The notes beneath the pieces are model-generated. The model worked only from the letters and a program-made list of their open reading frames with translations, was not told where the DNA came from and did no database searches. DNA of 64,000 nt, from contig JAHJWO010000024.1 of assembly GCA_018828145.1 (NCBI GenBank), positions 174,390 through 238,389 on the forward strand, given 5' to 3'. The translations under genes and the position numbers were made by a program. The DNA is from Alphaproteobacteria bacterium. Its GTDB lineage: Bacteria > Pseudomonadota > Alphaproteobacteria > Rhizobiales > Devosiaceae. Positions within the stretch are counted from its first letter, which is position 1. Every line of letters begins with the position of its first letter. Below are positions 53,626 through 62,161 of this stretch, piece by piece.

Positions 53626-54717
53626 TTGGACCAGCATGTCCGTGAACTGAGTTACTGGAAGAACGTAAGATCCAAGATGCGGCTGCAGCCGTTCGTCACC
53701 GCCGTGGAATCGAGCGCGGTGCCGATCGTGATTTCGGACCCGTTCGAGCCGGATACGCCGCTGGTCTTCGTCAACGACGCCTTCCTGCGGCTGACGGGCT
53801 ACAGCGAAGACGAGGTGCTGGGGCGCAATTGCCGCTTCCTGCAGGGACCGGACACGGACCCGCAGGATCGCGCTGCCGTGCGCCAGGCGCTCAAGGAAGA
53901 GGCGACGATCACGCGCCAGATCCTGAACTATCGCAAGGACGGCACGCGGTTCTGGAACGAACTGCATATGGCGCCGATGTTCGACGACCGCGGTGAACTG
54001 CTCTATTTCATCGCCACCCAGATTGATGTCACCGACCGGGTCGAGCGGCTCAATGCGCTGAGCACGGCGCTGGATGCGCGAACGGCCGCGCTGCAGGACC
54101 AAGCGGCGCAGACCCATCACATGGCGCGGGAAATGACCCATCGCGTGCGCAATTCGCTGGCGCTGATCCAGGCCATGCTGCGCATGCAATTGTCGTCTTT
54201 GACCGATGCAACGGCCCGCAGCGCCCTGGTGGGCGCGCTCAGCCGCATCGGCGCCATCGTCGAGATCCAGCGCATCATTGAGCATGCCGAACTGGGCGAA
54301 AAGGTCGAGGTCGGCCAGATCATCACGAGCATCTGCGAGCGGCTCGACCACATTACCCAGGCCAAGGTGGAGGCGAGTGCGGATAGCATCGAGATCCCCG
54401 AGGAGCTGGTGACGCCGGTGGCGCTCATCGTTTCCGAGCTGGTGACCAATGCGCAAAAGCACGCCTATGACAGCGGCGACAACGGCACGATCCGGGTGTC
54501 GGCGCATCGCGAGCCGGCGCCGGGCTTTCTTCGCCTTGCGGTACGCGACGACGGCAAAGGCGTGCCGGCCGATTTCGACCCGCGCACCGTCAAGGGCTTC
54601 GGCATGCGCATGCTGGTGCGGGAAATCGATCATCTGGGCGCGACCCTGGCCGTGGAGCGGCTGGGCGCAGGAACCCAGTTCGTGGTGAGTATTCCTGCGC
54701 CGGCCGCAGCGGGCTGA
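53626..54717 (+). CDS. LOV-domain (blue-light) sensor histidine kinase, HWE/HisKA_2 type
   Basis: This ~363-residue kinase has an N-terminal LOV domain (about 25-135) with the flavin-adduct motif GRNCRFLQG, C69 being the photoactive cysteine. A coil follows, then a HisKA_2-type kinase with the phosphorylatable H172 in EMTHRVRNSLALIQAML, the N-box ELVTNAQKHAYDSGD, and G-box DDGKGVPADFD and GFGMRMLVREID. Such kinases control stress or attachment in relatives; the output is unknown. TTG 53626 is the first plausible start; ATG 53677 (MRLQPFVTAV) is an alternative. No response regulator is adjacent. Confidence 0.88.
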   Translation: MDQHVRELSYWKNVRSKMRLQPFVTAVESSAVPIVISDPFEPDTPLVFVNDAFLRLTGYSEDEVLGRNCRFLQGPDTDPQDRAAVRQALKEEATITRQILNYRKDGTRFWNELHMAPMFDDRGELLYFIATQIDVTDRVERLNALSTALDARTAALQDQAAQTHHMAREMTHRVRNSLALIQAMLRMQLSSLTDATARSALVGALSRIGAIVEIQRIIEHAELGEKVEVGQIITSICERLDHITQAKVEASADSIEIPEELVTPVALIVSELVTNAQKHAYDSGDNGTIRVSAHREPAPGFLRLAVRDDGKGVPADFDPRTVKGFGMRMLVREIDHLGATLAVERLGAGTQFVVSIPAPAAAG

Positions 54718-54718
54718 T

Positions 54719-54746
54719 GGATCTTCCCCCGAAAGGGAGAAGATCC
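54719..54746. terminator. Stem-loop between the LOV kinase and xylA
   Basis: GGATCTTCCCCC (54719-54730) pairs with GGGAGAAGATCC (54735-54746) at 11 of 12 positions around a GAAA tetraloop, between two convergent stop codons. There is no T-run on either strand, so termination efficiency is uncertain. Confidence 0.6.
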
Positions 54747-54753
54747 TGCTCGA

Positions 54754-56061
54754 TCAAACGAAGCGGTTGATCAGGTTTTCGAGATATTCCTGCTGGCCGG
54801 ACCTGGGCTGGGGGTTGATGTTTTCGGCATCAACCTTGGCGGCCAGGTCGGCAAGGCTCAGCTTGCCGGCCAGGATGTCCTTGCCCATGCCGGTGTTCCA
54901 GCCGGCATAGCGGGTATCGACCACCTTGTCATAGGTGCCATCCTCGATGAGCGCCGCCGCTGCCTTGAGCGAGCGGGCCAGCACGTCGAGGCCGCCGATA
55001 TGGCCGTGCAGCAGGTCCGCCGGATCCAGCGACTGGCGGCGCACCTTGGCGTCGAAGTTCCAGCCACCGGAGTTCAGGCCACCTGCCTTGAGTATCTGGT
55101 AGAAGGCCAGGGTGGTTTCCGGGACATTGTTGGGGAACTGGTCGGTATCCCAGCCGGACTGCAGGTCGTTGCGGTTGGCGTCGACCGAGCCGAGAATGCC
55201 GAGCGAGGCGGCCAAAGCCAGTTCATGCTCGAAGGAGTGGTTGGCAAGGAAGGCGTGGCCGACCTCGATATTGCACTTCACCTTGGTTTCGAGGTCGTAC
55301 TTCCTGAGGAAGCCATAGACCGTGGCGACGTCGAAATCGTACTGGTGCTTGCTCGGCTCCTGCGGCTTGGGCTCGATCAGGATCTGGCCCTTGTAGCCGA
55401 TCTTTTCGGCATGCTCGATGACCATGTGCAGGAAGCGGCCCATCTGGTCCTGTTCCTGGCCGATCTTGGTATTGAGCAGGGTCTCATAGCCCTCGCGGCC
55501 GCCCCAGAGCACATAGTTGGCGCCGCCCAGTTCGTGGGTCAGCTCCAGCACGTTCTTCACCTGGCCGGCGGCATAGGCGAAGACTTCCGGATCGGGATTG
55601 GTCGCCGCGCCGGACATGTAGCGGCGGTTGGAGAACAGGTTCGCCGTGCCCCAGAGGAGCTTGGTGCGGCTGGTTTCCATCTTGCGGGCAAAGATCTCGC
55701 CGATGGCGCGCACATTCTTGTTGCTTTCGGCCAGCGTCGCGCCTTCGGGGGCGATATCGGCGTCGTGGAAGCAGAAGAAGGGCATGTCGAGCAGGTCGAA
55801 CAGTTCAAAGGCCACATCGGCCTTGAGCTTTGCGCCTTCCATGCCCTTGTCGAACCAAGGACGATCGAAGGTGCGGCCGCCAAACGGGTCGCCGCCTTCC
55901 CAGGCGAAGGTGTGCCAATAGGCAACGCCAGGACGGATATGGTCTTCCATGCGCTTGCCGAGGACGATTTCGTCCTTGTTGTAGTGGCGATAGGCCAGCG
56001 GGTTGGTGCTGTCGGCACCTTCGAATTTGACGGGCGAAATGCCCTTGAAGAAATCAGTCAC
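54754..56061 (-). CDS. xylA: Xylose isomerase
   Basis: This 435-residue metalloenzyme converts D-xylose to D-xylulose. The active-site histidine and aspartate are H99 and D102 in [13 protein letters not shown], matching E. coli H101/D104. Substrate and metal segments are [33 protein letters not shown] and [12 protein letters not shown]. Length matches class II xylose isomerases. Its start overlaps the xylB stop by 4 bases. Confidence 0.96.
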   Translation of the reverse strand: MTDFFKGISPVKFEGADSTNPLAYRHYNKDEIVLGKRMEDHIRPGVAYWHTFAWEGGDPFGGRTFDRPWFDKGMEGAKLKADVAFELFDLLDMPFFCFHDADIAPEGATLAESNKNVRAIGEIFARKMETSRTKLLWGTANLFSNRRYMSGAATNPDPEVFAYAAGQVKNVLELTHELGGANYVLWGGREGYETLLNTKIGQEQDQMGRFLHMVIEHAEKIGYKGQILIEPKPQEPSKHQYDFDVATVYGFLRKYDLETKVKCNIEVGHAFLANHSFEHELALAASLGILGSVDANRNDLQSGWDTDQFPNNVPETTLAFYQILKAGGLNSGGWNFDAKVRRQSLDPADLLHGHIGGLDVLARSLKAAAALIEDGTYDKVVDTRYAGWNTGMGKDILAGKLSLADLAAKVDAENINPQPRSGQQEYLENLINRFV

Positions 56062-57521
56062 GAACGTGCCTCCTCGATGGCGGGGTAGAGCGCGCGATAG
56101 CGCGCATATTGGTCGGAATAGGCGGCCGACAGGGACTTGTCGGGCGCAATGACGGTCTTGATTGGCGGCATGGTCATGACGGTGGCGGGGCTGGCGCCCT
56201 CGGCGGCACAGAGGCCGAGCCGGGCGGCGCCCAGTGCCCCACCGAAATCGCCGTCCTCGGGGAGGGCGATTTCCATGTCAAGATTGGTGGCGATCATCTT
56301 CAGCCAGAGGGCCGATTTCGAACCACCGCCCACGGCGAGCAACCGGTCGATTTTCGTGCCGGCATCATGCAGCACGCGCTGGCTGTCGCGGAAGGCGAAG
56401 GTGACGCCTTCCATCACGGCCTGGGCGAGCCTGGCGGTATCGCTGGAATGCGACAGGCCGACAAAGGAGCCGCGCGCACCGGCATTGTTGTGCGGCGTCC
56501 GTTCGCCCGAGAGATAGGGCAGGAAGATTTCCTCGCCCGGGCCCTTGAACTGCGCTTCGGCGGCGCCCGAAAGCTCGGCCTGCTTCTGGCCGGTGATCTT
56601 GCTCAGCCAGTTGAGGCTATCGGTGGCCGAGAGGATGACGCCCATCTGGTGCCAGGTGTCGGGAATGGCATGGCAGAAGGCATGTACGGCGCCTTCGGTA
56701 TTGGGGCTGAAGCGCTCGTTGGACACAAAGAGCACGCCTGATGTGCCGAGCGAGACAAAGCCTTCGCCGGGCCTAATGGCGCCGATGCCGCAGGCCGAGG
56801 CCGCATTGTCGCCCGCGCCGCCGGCGATCACGACCAGCCCATCCATGCCCCAGCGTTGCGCCAGGTCGCGCTTGAGATTGCCGGACACTTCCGAGCCTTC
56901 GACAAGGCGCGGCATGTGGCTGCGATCAAGGCCGGTAACGGCCAGCAGCTCGTCGGACCAGTCGCGCTTGCCGACATCGAGCCAGAGCGTGCCGGCGGCA
57001 TCGGACATGTCCTCGACATGCTCGCCGGTCAGCAGCAGGCGGACATAGGCCTTGGGCAGCAGGACCTTGGCGATCTTCTCGTAGACCTGCGGCTCATGCT
57101 TGCGCACCCAGGCGATCTTGGGCGCGGTAAAGCCGGGCATGGCGATATTGCCGGCCAGTTGGCGCAGGGAGGGGAGGGCGGCCTCCATCTCCTTGCATTC
57201 GGCGGCGGAGCGGCCGTCATTCCACAGGATTGCCGGGCGCAAAACTTCGTCGTTCTTGCCCAGCAGGGTGGCCCCATGCATGTGGCCGGAGAGGCCGATG
57301 CCGCGCACCGAAGCCAGTTCGGACGGGTGGGACTGCTTGAGCTTGTCGACCGCGGCGAGGGTGGCATTCCACCAGTCGGCCGGGTTCTGTTCGGACCAGC
57401 CGGGATGCGGGCGGACCGGTTCGACGGCGGCGGCCGAGGCCTCGCCGAGTGCCCGGCCATGCTCGTCGATCAGCAGCGCCTTGACGCCGGACGTGCCGAT
57501 ATCAATGCCAAGATATGTCAT
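56058..57521 (-). CDS. xylB: Xylulokinase
   Basis: This 487-residue FGGY-family kinase phosphorylates D-xylulose to xylulose 5-phosphate. Evidence includes the N-terminal [31 protein letters not shown], the catalytic-base region [16 protein letters not shown] and [14 protein letters not shown]. It lies between the LacI-type regulator and xylA in one leftward operon. A near-perfect palindrome (57521-57536) with central ACGT sits directly on its start and may be an operator. Confidence 0.95.
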   Translation of the reverse strand: MTYLGIDIGTSGVKALLIDEHGRALGEASAAAVEPVRPHPGWSEQNPADWWNATLAAVDKLKQSHPSELASVRGIGLSGHMHGATLLGKNDEVLRPAILWNDGRSAAECKEMEAALPSLRQLAGNIAMPGFTAPKIAWVRKHEPQVYEKIAKVLLPKAYVRLLLTGEHVEDMSDAAGTLWLDVGKRDWSDELLAVTGLDRSHMPRLVEGSEVSGNLKRDLAQRWGMDGLVVIAGGAGDNAASACGIGAIRPGEGFVSLGTSGVLFVSNERFSPNTEGAVHAFCHAIPDTWHQMGVILSATDSLNWLSKITGQKQAELSGAAEAQFKGPGEEIFLPYLSGERTPHNNAGARGSFVGLSHSSDTARLAQAVMEGVTFAFRDSQRVLHDAGTKIDRLLAVGGGSKSALWLKMIATNLDMEIALPEDGDFGGALGAARLGLCAAEGASPATVMTMPPIKTVIAPDKSLSAAYSDQYARYRALYPAIEEARS

Positions 57522-57536
57522 GAGGCACGTACCTCA
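57521..57536. promoter_or_regulatory. Operator-like palindrome at the xylB start
   Basis: TGAGGCACGTACCTCA is a 16-base palindrome with one mismatched pair and a central CG, the symmetry of LacI-family operators. It directly abuts the ATG and includes the GAGG that would serve as ribosome-binding site, so bound repressor could block xylBA expression. The rest of the 93-base gap has a CCCG-AAAAA-CGGG stem-loop around 57576-57590. Confidence 0.4.
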
Positions 57537-57614
57537 GTCACAAGTATGAACATATAATGAACGTCCTCCCAGCCCGTTTTTCGGGCCCCGCCGGTTTGAT
57601 GATTGGCCAGCTTC

Positions 57615-58658
57615 TTAGCGCAGATTGTCGCGCAGGAAAATCCCGATTTCAATGGGGTCGGTGGCGCCCCTGCCATTGCCGCCCAAAGCCAGGGTCCGGG
57701 CGGCAGCGATTGCCTCGCGGATTTCACCATCGGGATTTTGGTCCAGCACCACGTCGATGGCGCCCGATTTGAGCCCCCTGCGGGTGGGTTCGGTCAGTTC
57801 GTGGGCGATGACGCGGATGGCGCCGGCGCGGCCTGAAGCTTCGAGGGCCGCAACGAGCCCGGCATTGCCGGCGCCGAGATTATAGAGCCCACCCAGGTCG
57901 GGATGGCGCGCCAGCAGGTCGGTGACGATCGCCTCGGTCTCGCGCCGCTCGTCATGGCCTTCGATGGGGCCGATCAGCTCGACAGTGCCGAATTCGGCGG
58001 TCAGCGCGGCGCGGAAACCCGCGAGGCGGTCGGAATGGTCGCGCAGGTGGAGCGAGCCGGCAATCACCGCCACCTTGCCGCCCTGCGGCAGGAAGCGCCC
58101 GAGCAGCGAGGCCGCGGTGCGGCCGGCCGCGGCATTGTCGATGCCGATGAAATGGCGCCGTTGCGTGCCCGGCAGGTCCGAGACCAGCGTCATGACCACA
58201 ATGCCCCGGCGGGTGGCGCCATCGACCGCCGCCTGCACCGAGGGCTCCTGGCTGGCCACGATGATGGCACAGTCGCAGTGGCGCGGATCGAGGCCATCAA
58301 GGCTCTGCGCCAGCGCATCGGCATCGAGTGCGCGGATGCGCAGCGTTTCGATATGCACCCGGTCGGTGAGGGCTGGGCCGGCGCGGCGCTCCACCGCATC
58401 GGCGAGGCTCGCCATGAATTCGTTGGAGCCATCGGGAATGATGAAGGTGAGCTTGAGATCGCGGGCGCGCGCCAGGAGCGAGGCGCCCAGATCACGCTGA
58501 AAGCCGATCTCGGCAATGGCCGCCTCCACCCGCTCGACCGTCGCGGCGCGCACGCCGGGGCGGCCGTTGAGCACGCGGTCGACCGTGGCCAGCGATACGC
58601 CCGCCGTGCGTGCCACGTCATGCACGGTGACCCGCCGTCTCAAACCGATCTCGTTCAC
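57615..58658 (-). CDS. LacI-family regulator, probable xylose regulator
   Basis: This 347-residue LacI/GalR regulator has an N-terminal helix-turn-helix (VTVHDVARTAGVSLATVDRV, about residues 9-28) with hinge region, and a type-1 periplasmic-binding-like sensor domain. GTG 58658 is chosen because GGAGGA lies 5 bases upstream and the next codons give NEIGLRRRVTVHDVA. Position upstream of xylBA and divergent from aldose 1-epimerase points to control of xylose use. A central-CG palindrome at 58714-58725 in the divergent promoter is a likely binding site. Confidence 0.87.
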   Translation of the reverse strand: MNEIGLRRRVTVHDVARTAGVSLATVDRVLNGRPGVRAATVERVEAAIAEIGFQRDLGASLLARARDLKLTFIIPDGSNEFMASLADAVERRAGPALTDRVHIETLRIRALDADALAQSLDGLDPRHCDCAIIVASQEPSVQAAVDGATRRGIVVMTLVSDLPGTQRRHFIGIDNAAAGRTAASLLGRFLPQGGKVAVIAGSLHLRDHSDRLAGFRAALTAEFGTVELIGPIEGHDERRETEAIVTDLLARHPDLGGLYNLGAGNAGLVAALEASGRAGAIRVIAHELTEPTRRGLKSGAIDVVLDQNPDGEIREAIAAARTLALGGNGRGATDPIEIGIFLRDNLR

Positions 58659-58713
58659 GTATCCTCCCCGGCGCCTTTGCCCGAGCTTTGGCAGGCCGGG
58701 ACAAAAGGTCAAG

Positions 58714-58725
58714 TGCGACGTTGCA
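58714..58725. promoter_or_regulatory. Candidate LacI-type operator TGCGACGTTGCA
   Basis: A 12-base palindrome with one mismatched pair and central CG lies between the divergent LacI-type gene (start 58658) and the aldose 1-epimerase gene (start 58776). It differs by one base from the perfect palindrome TGCAACGTTGCA at 10247-10258. Confidence 0.45.
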
Positions 58726-58775
58726 GCGCCATGAAAAAGCAGGCTACACGTGGCCCGCAATTTGAGGAGGCAGGC

Positions 58776-59786
58776 ATGGCCATTGCGGTTTCGACATTCG
58801 GTGAACACCAGGGCAAGCGGGTGGACCAGTTCCGCCTCGTCAGCAATACCGGGGTCACCGTCGATCTCATCGGCTATGGCGTGGTGGTGCGCGACTGGCG
58901 CGTGCCGGTGGCGGGCGGCGAGCGCTCGGTGGTGCTGGGCTTTGAGCAGTTCGATGCCTATCCCGCCCATAGCCCGCATCTGGGCTCGCTGGCCGGCCGC
59001 GTCGCCAACCGTATCAAGGACGCCTCGTTCGAGCTCAATGGCAAGACCTACAAGCTGCCCGCCAATGCCGGCAACCTGCAGCTGCATGGCGGGGCCGAGG
59101 GCCTGGGCCGGCAGGTCTGGGACGGGCAGGTCGACGAGGCCAACAATGCCGTGCGCTTCACCCATTTCTCGCCCGATGGCGCCATGGGCTATCCCGGCAA
59201 TGTCAACTTCTCGGCGACCTACACGCTCAAGGGCAACAGGCTGCGGCTGGAGCTGAACGCCACCACCGACCAGGCCACCCCGATCAGCCTGGTGCAGCAT
59301 CAGTATTTCAACCTGGGCACCACGGACGACGTGCTCGACCACACGATCGGGGTCAATTCGAGCGCCTATACCGAACTGGGCAGCGACCTGGCGCCGACCG
59401 GCGCCATCCTGCCGTCACGTGGCACGGTCTATGACCTGCGTACGCCCCGAACCATGCGCGACGCGGCCGGCAAGCCGGTGGACTACGATATCGGCATGGT
59501 GCTCGATACCGGCCGGACCCTCACCGACCCCGTCGCCAGTGTGGTCGCGCCGGACAAGGACCTGACGCTCAGGCTGTGGACGGACCGGCCGGGCGTACAG
59601 GTCTATAACGGGGTCTGGACCGATATCGCGGTGCCGGGCCTTGGCGGCAAGCGCTATGGCAAGCATTCCGGCTTCTGCCTCGAAGACCAGGCCTTTGCCG
59701 ATGCGGTGCACAACCCGCATTTCCCCAATGTGATCTATTCGCCAGAGCGCCCCTATAGCCACTGGTGCGAAATCGAGATCGGCTAA
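58776..59786 (+). CDS. galM: Aldose 1-epimerase (mutarotase)
   Basis: This 336-residue galactose-mutarotase-fold enzyme interconverts alpha and beta anomers of aldoses. Active-site segments are NRIKDASFELNG, the conserved LHGGAEGLGRQVWDG, VQHQYFNLG (catalytic His) and HSGFCLEDQAFADAVHNP with the catalytic glutamate. In this context xylose is the likely sugar. GAGGAGG lies 5 bases before the ATG. It is divergent from the LacI-type regulator with a candidate operator between them. Confidence 0.92.
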   Translation: MAIAVSTFGEHQGKRVDQFRLVSNTGVTVDLIGYGVVVRDWRVPVAGGERSVVLGFEQFDAYPAHSPHLGSLAGRVANRIKDASFELNGKTYKLPANAGNLQLHGGAEGLGRQVWDGQVDEANNAVRFTHFSPDGAMGYPGNVNFSATYTLKGNRLRLELNATTDQATPISLVQHQYFNLGTTDDVLDHTIGVNSSAYTELGSDLAPTGAILPSRGTVYDLRTPRTMRDAAGKPVDYDIGMVLDTGRTLTDPVASVVAPDKDLTLRLWTDRPGVQVYNGVWTDIAVPGLGGKRYGKHSGFCLEDQAFADAVHNPHFPNVIYSPERPYSHWCEIEIG

Positions 59787-59904
59787 GCAGACCTCGCAGT
59801 CGGCCCCCAGCGCTTGACCTGCTGCCAGATCCTGTCAGCAGGCTTGCTGCCACCGCCTGTCAGGGCCATGCGGCATGGTCTCTCCAGCAAACCGGAGAGA
59901 CACC

Positions 59905-61023
59905 ATGCCCAAGCCGTTCACCATCGCCATTGCCGACGCCGAGATTGCCGACCTCAAGGCCCGGCTGGCGGCCACCCGCTTTCCGCAGACCCTGGCGGGC
60001 GTCGGCTGGAATTATGGCTTCGAGGATGGCTTCCTGCGCCGCTTCGTCGACTATTGGGCCAACCAGTATGACTGGCGCGCCGCCGAGGCCCGGCTCAACG
60101 GCTTTGCGCAGTTCATCGAGGAGATCGAGGGCGAGGCGGTGCATTTCGTCCATGTGCGCGGCCGCGGCCAGACCAATGTGCCGCTCCTGCTGACCAATGG
60201 CTGGCCGTCCAATTTCGTCGAATTGCTGCCCTTGGTGCCGCTGCTGACCGAGCCGGTCGATGGCGTGGCCTTCGACGTCGTCATTCCCTCGCTGCCCGGC
60301 TATGGCTTTTCCGGCCAGCCGACCCGGCCCGGCATGAATCTCAGCGCCGTGGCCCCGCTCTGGGCCGAGCTGATGACCCGGCTGGGCTACGAGAAATTCC
60401 TCATGTCGGGTTCGGATCTGGGCGGCGGCACGGAAATGGCGCTGGTGCGCGACTTTCCGCAGCGGCTGATCGGGGCGCATTACGTCAATGTCTTTTCGGG
60501 CTTCCCCCGCCCGGACGATCCGACCCCAGAGGAGCAGGCCTATTTCGCCAAGGTCGACTACTGGACCTTTGCCGAGAGCGCCTATGCCATGATCCAGGGC
60601 ACCAAGCCGGCAACGCTTGCCGTGGGGCTCAACGATTCCCCCGCCGGGCTGGCCGCCTGGATCCTCGAGAAATATCGCAGCTGGAGCGATGATGGCGGGG
60701 ATATCGCCAATGCCTTCGAGCTCGAAGACCTGGCGACGATTCTCTCGGTCTACTGGTTCACCCAGACCATCGGCTCCTCGGTCCGGCTCTACAAGGAAGC
60801 CTTTGCCGATAGCGAGCTGACCAAACTCCCGGCCAGGCACGACGTGCCGCATGCCGTGCTGCTGCCGCCCGCCGACAATCCGGCACCCCGGGCCTGGGGC
60901 GAGCGGAACCTGCACAATATCGTGCGCTGGACGGAGCTCAGCGAGGGCGGCCATTTCCCCGCGCTCGAAGTGCCCGAGGCCATGGCCCATGACATCCGCG
61001 CGTTTCATGGCCAGATTGCCTGA
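59905..61023 (+). CDS. Epoxide hydrolase-like alpha/beta hydrolase
   Basis: This 372-residue protein has an N-terminal EHN domain (about 3-105) and an alpha/beta hydrolase core. The nucleophile aspartate is D171 in GSDLGGGTEMA, and the catalytic histidine lies in GGHFPALEVP near the C-terminus. The oxyanion motif, normally HGxP, reads NGWP at 98-101, so histidine is replaced by asparagine, which may alter activity. The ATG at 59905 has CGGAGAG upstream; an ATG at 59875 is less likely. Substrate unknown; no link to the xylose genes is evident. Confidence 0.85.
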   Translation: MPKPFTIAIADAEIADLKARLAATRFPQTLAGVGWNYGFEDGFLRRFVDYWANQYDWRAAEARLNGFAQFIEEIEGEAVHFVHVRGRGQTNVPLLLTNGWPSNFVELLPLVPLLTEPVDGVAFDVVIPSLPGYGFSGQPTRPGMNLSAVAPLWAELMTRLGYEKFLMSGSDLGGGTEMALVRDFPQRLIGAHYVNVFSGFPRPDDPTPEEQAYFAKVDYWTFAESAYAMIQGTKPATLAVGLNDSPAGLAAWILEKYRSWSDDGGDIANAFELEDLATILSVYWFTQTIGSSVRLYKEAFADSELTKLPARHDVPHAVLLPPADNPAPRAWGERNLHNIVRWTELSEGGHFPALEVPEAMAHDIRAFHGQIA

Positions 61024-61034
61024 GCCAGTCTCCA

Positions 61035-61182
61035 CTTCCCCTCTCCCCTTGAGGGAGAGGGACGATCCGACGCGTTCAGCGGAGGATCAGGGTGAGGGGT
61101 GCTGCGTACGCCCATGCCAGAAGCACGGAAGAGACCCCTCATCCGCCCTTCGGGCACCTTCTCCCTCAAGGGGAGAAGGGGG
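61035..61182. repeat. Repeat cluster with two GC-rich hairpins
   Basis: CCCTCTCCC/GGGAGAGGG (61039-61061) and CCTTCTCCC/GGGAGAAGG (61157-61179) are two similar stem-loops in inverted arrangement with matching flanks (GAGGGGT and ACCCCTC near 61094 and 61134). The element fills the 234-base gap between the epoxide hydrolase-like gene and the WYL regulator. Confidence 0.7.
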
Positions 61183-61257
61183 ACCTGGCGCTCGCCTTTG
61201 GGCCATGGACCAGGTCGGCAGAATCTGGCATCCAAGGCAGGCTGGGGAGAACGAAAC

Positions 61258-61971
61258 ATGGACAAAACCGAGCGCCTGTTTGCGGTCATGGATGCGCTGC
61301 GGCGGCATCGCCGGCCGGTCACGGCGGCGGCCCTTGCCGAGGAACAGGGCGTTTCCGTGCGCACGCTCTATCGCGACGTGCAGACGCTGGTGGGGCTGGG
61401 CGCGCCGATCGACGGCGAAGCGGGGGTTGGCTACATGCTGAAGCCCGGCTTCTTCCTGCCGCCCCTGATGTTCACGCCCGAAGAGCTCGAAGCGCTGGTG
61501 CTGGGCGCCCGCTGGGTCGGGGCGCAGCCCGACGACGGGCTGGGCGCGGCGGCGAAAAATGCGCTGGCCAAGATCGCCACCGCCTCGCCCGAAGACCTGC
61601 GCGACCGCATCAACGATACGGGTCTCTGGCCCGTCGCGGTGTGGAGCGCCGATTCCCGGCAACCCATGCCGATTCTGGGCCAGGTGCGCCAGGCGATGCG
61701 CGTCGAAAAGGCCTTGCAGATCTCCTATGAGGACGAAGGCGGCAATCCGTCCGAGCGATCGATCTGGCCGGTGCAGCTGGCCTATTACGAGGGCAAGCAG
61801 GTGATCGCCGCCTGGTGCTGCCTGCGCGCCGCCTTCCGCAATTTCCGCACCGACCGCATCGTGGCGCTGACGCTGACCGAGGAGCGCTATGGCAAGCGCC
61901 GGGCCGTGCTGGAACGCGAATGGCGCGACAGCTGGCAGCATGACCGGCGCTATGGCGGGGCGGATTTGTAG
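61258..61971 (+). CDS. YafY/WYL-domain transcriptional regulator
   Basis: This 237-residue regulator has an N-terminal HTH_11 winged helix (TERLFAVMDALRRHRRPVTA, then VSVRTLYRDVQTL) and a C-terminal WYL-type domain (about 135-225). The name-giving WYL motif is degenerate (KQVIAAWCCL) but the following FRNFRTDRI is conserved. GGGGAGA lies before the ATG at 61258. WYL regulators sense small ligands or nucleic-acid signals. Its target may be the preceding epoxide hydrolase-like gene or an unlinked gene. Confidence 0.86.
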   Translation: MDKTERLFAVMDALRRHRRPVTAAALAEEQGVSVRTLYRDVQTLVGLGAPIDGEAGVGYMLKPGFFLPPLMFTPEELEALVLGARWVGAQPDDGLGAAAKNALAKIATASPEDLRDRINDTGLWPVAVWSADSRQPMPILGQVRQAMRVEKALQISYEDEGGNPSERSIWPVQLAYYEGKQVIAAWCCLRAAFRNFRTDRIVALTLTEERYGKRRAVLEREWRDSWQHDRRYGGADL

Positions 61972-62030
61972 GGGTCTCCTCCACTTGCGGGGGCGTGTGG
62001 ACATTCGGGGTCCCCGATCGTGCAGTCGAC

Positions 62031-62132
62031 ACCCTCCCCCCTGCGGGGAGGGATCAAGGGAGGGGGATGTTTAGCCCGGATATCCGGGCCAACCGCCACC
62101 CCCTCCCAGCCTCCCCCGTCGAGGGGGAGGTG
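62031..62132. repeat. GC-rich repeat element, third copy of the 36-base arm
   Basis: The segment 62097-62132 repeats the 36-base arms of 44119-44235 nearly exactly (about two differences). A related but diverged hairpin (CCCTCCCC/GGGGAGGG) is at 62033-62051. They lie between the converging WYL and ImmA/IrrE-type regulator genes, with nothing else recognisable in the 190-base gap. Confidence 0.75.
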
Positions 62133-62161
62133 CCGTTCCGTTCATGGGCGAGATCGTGCCC

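Noticed and set aside
61099..61257. Longer N-terminus for the WYL regulator
   Set aside because: The added residues come from the repeat element; GGGGAGA before ATG 61258 marks the real start.
62031..62132. CRISPR-like repeats
   Set aside because: The repeats are palindromic, irregularly spaced and in inverted pairs, without regular spacers or cas genes.
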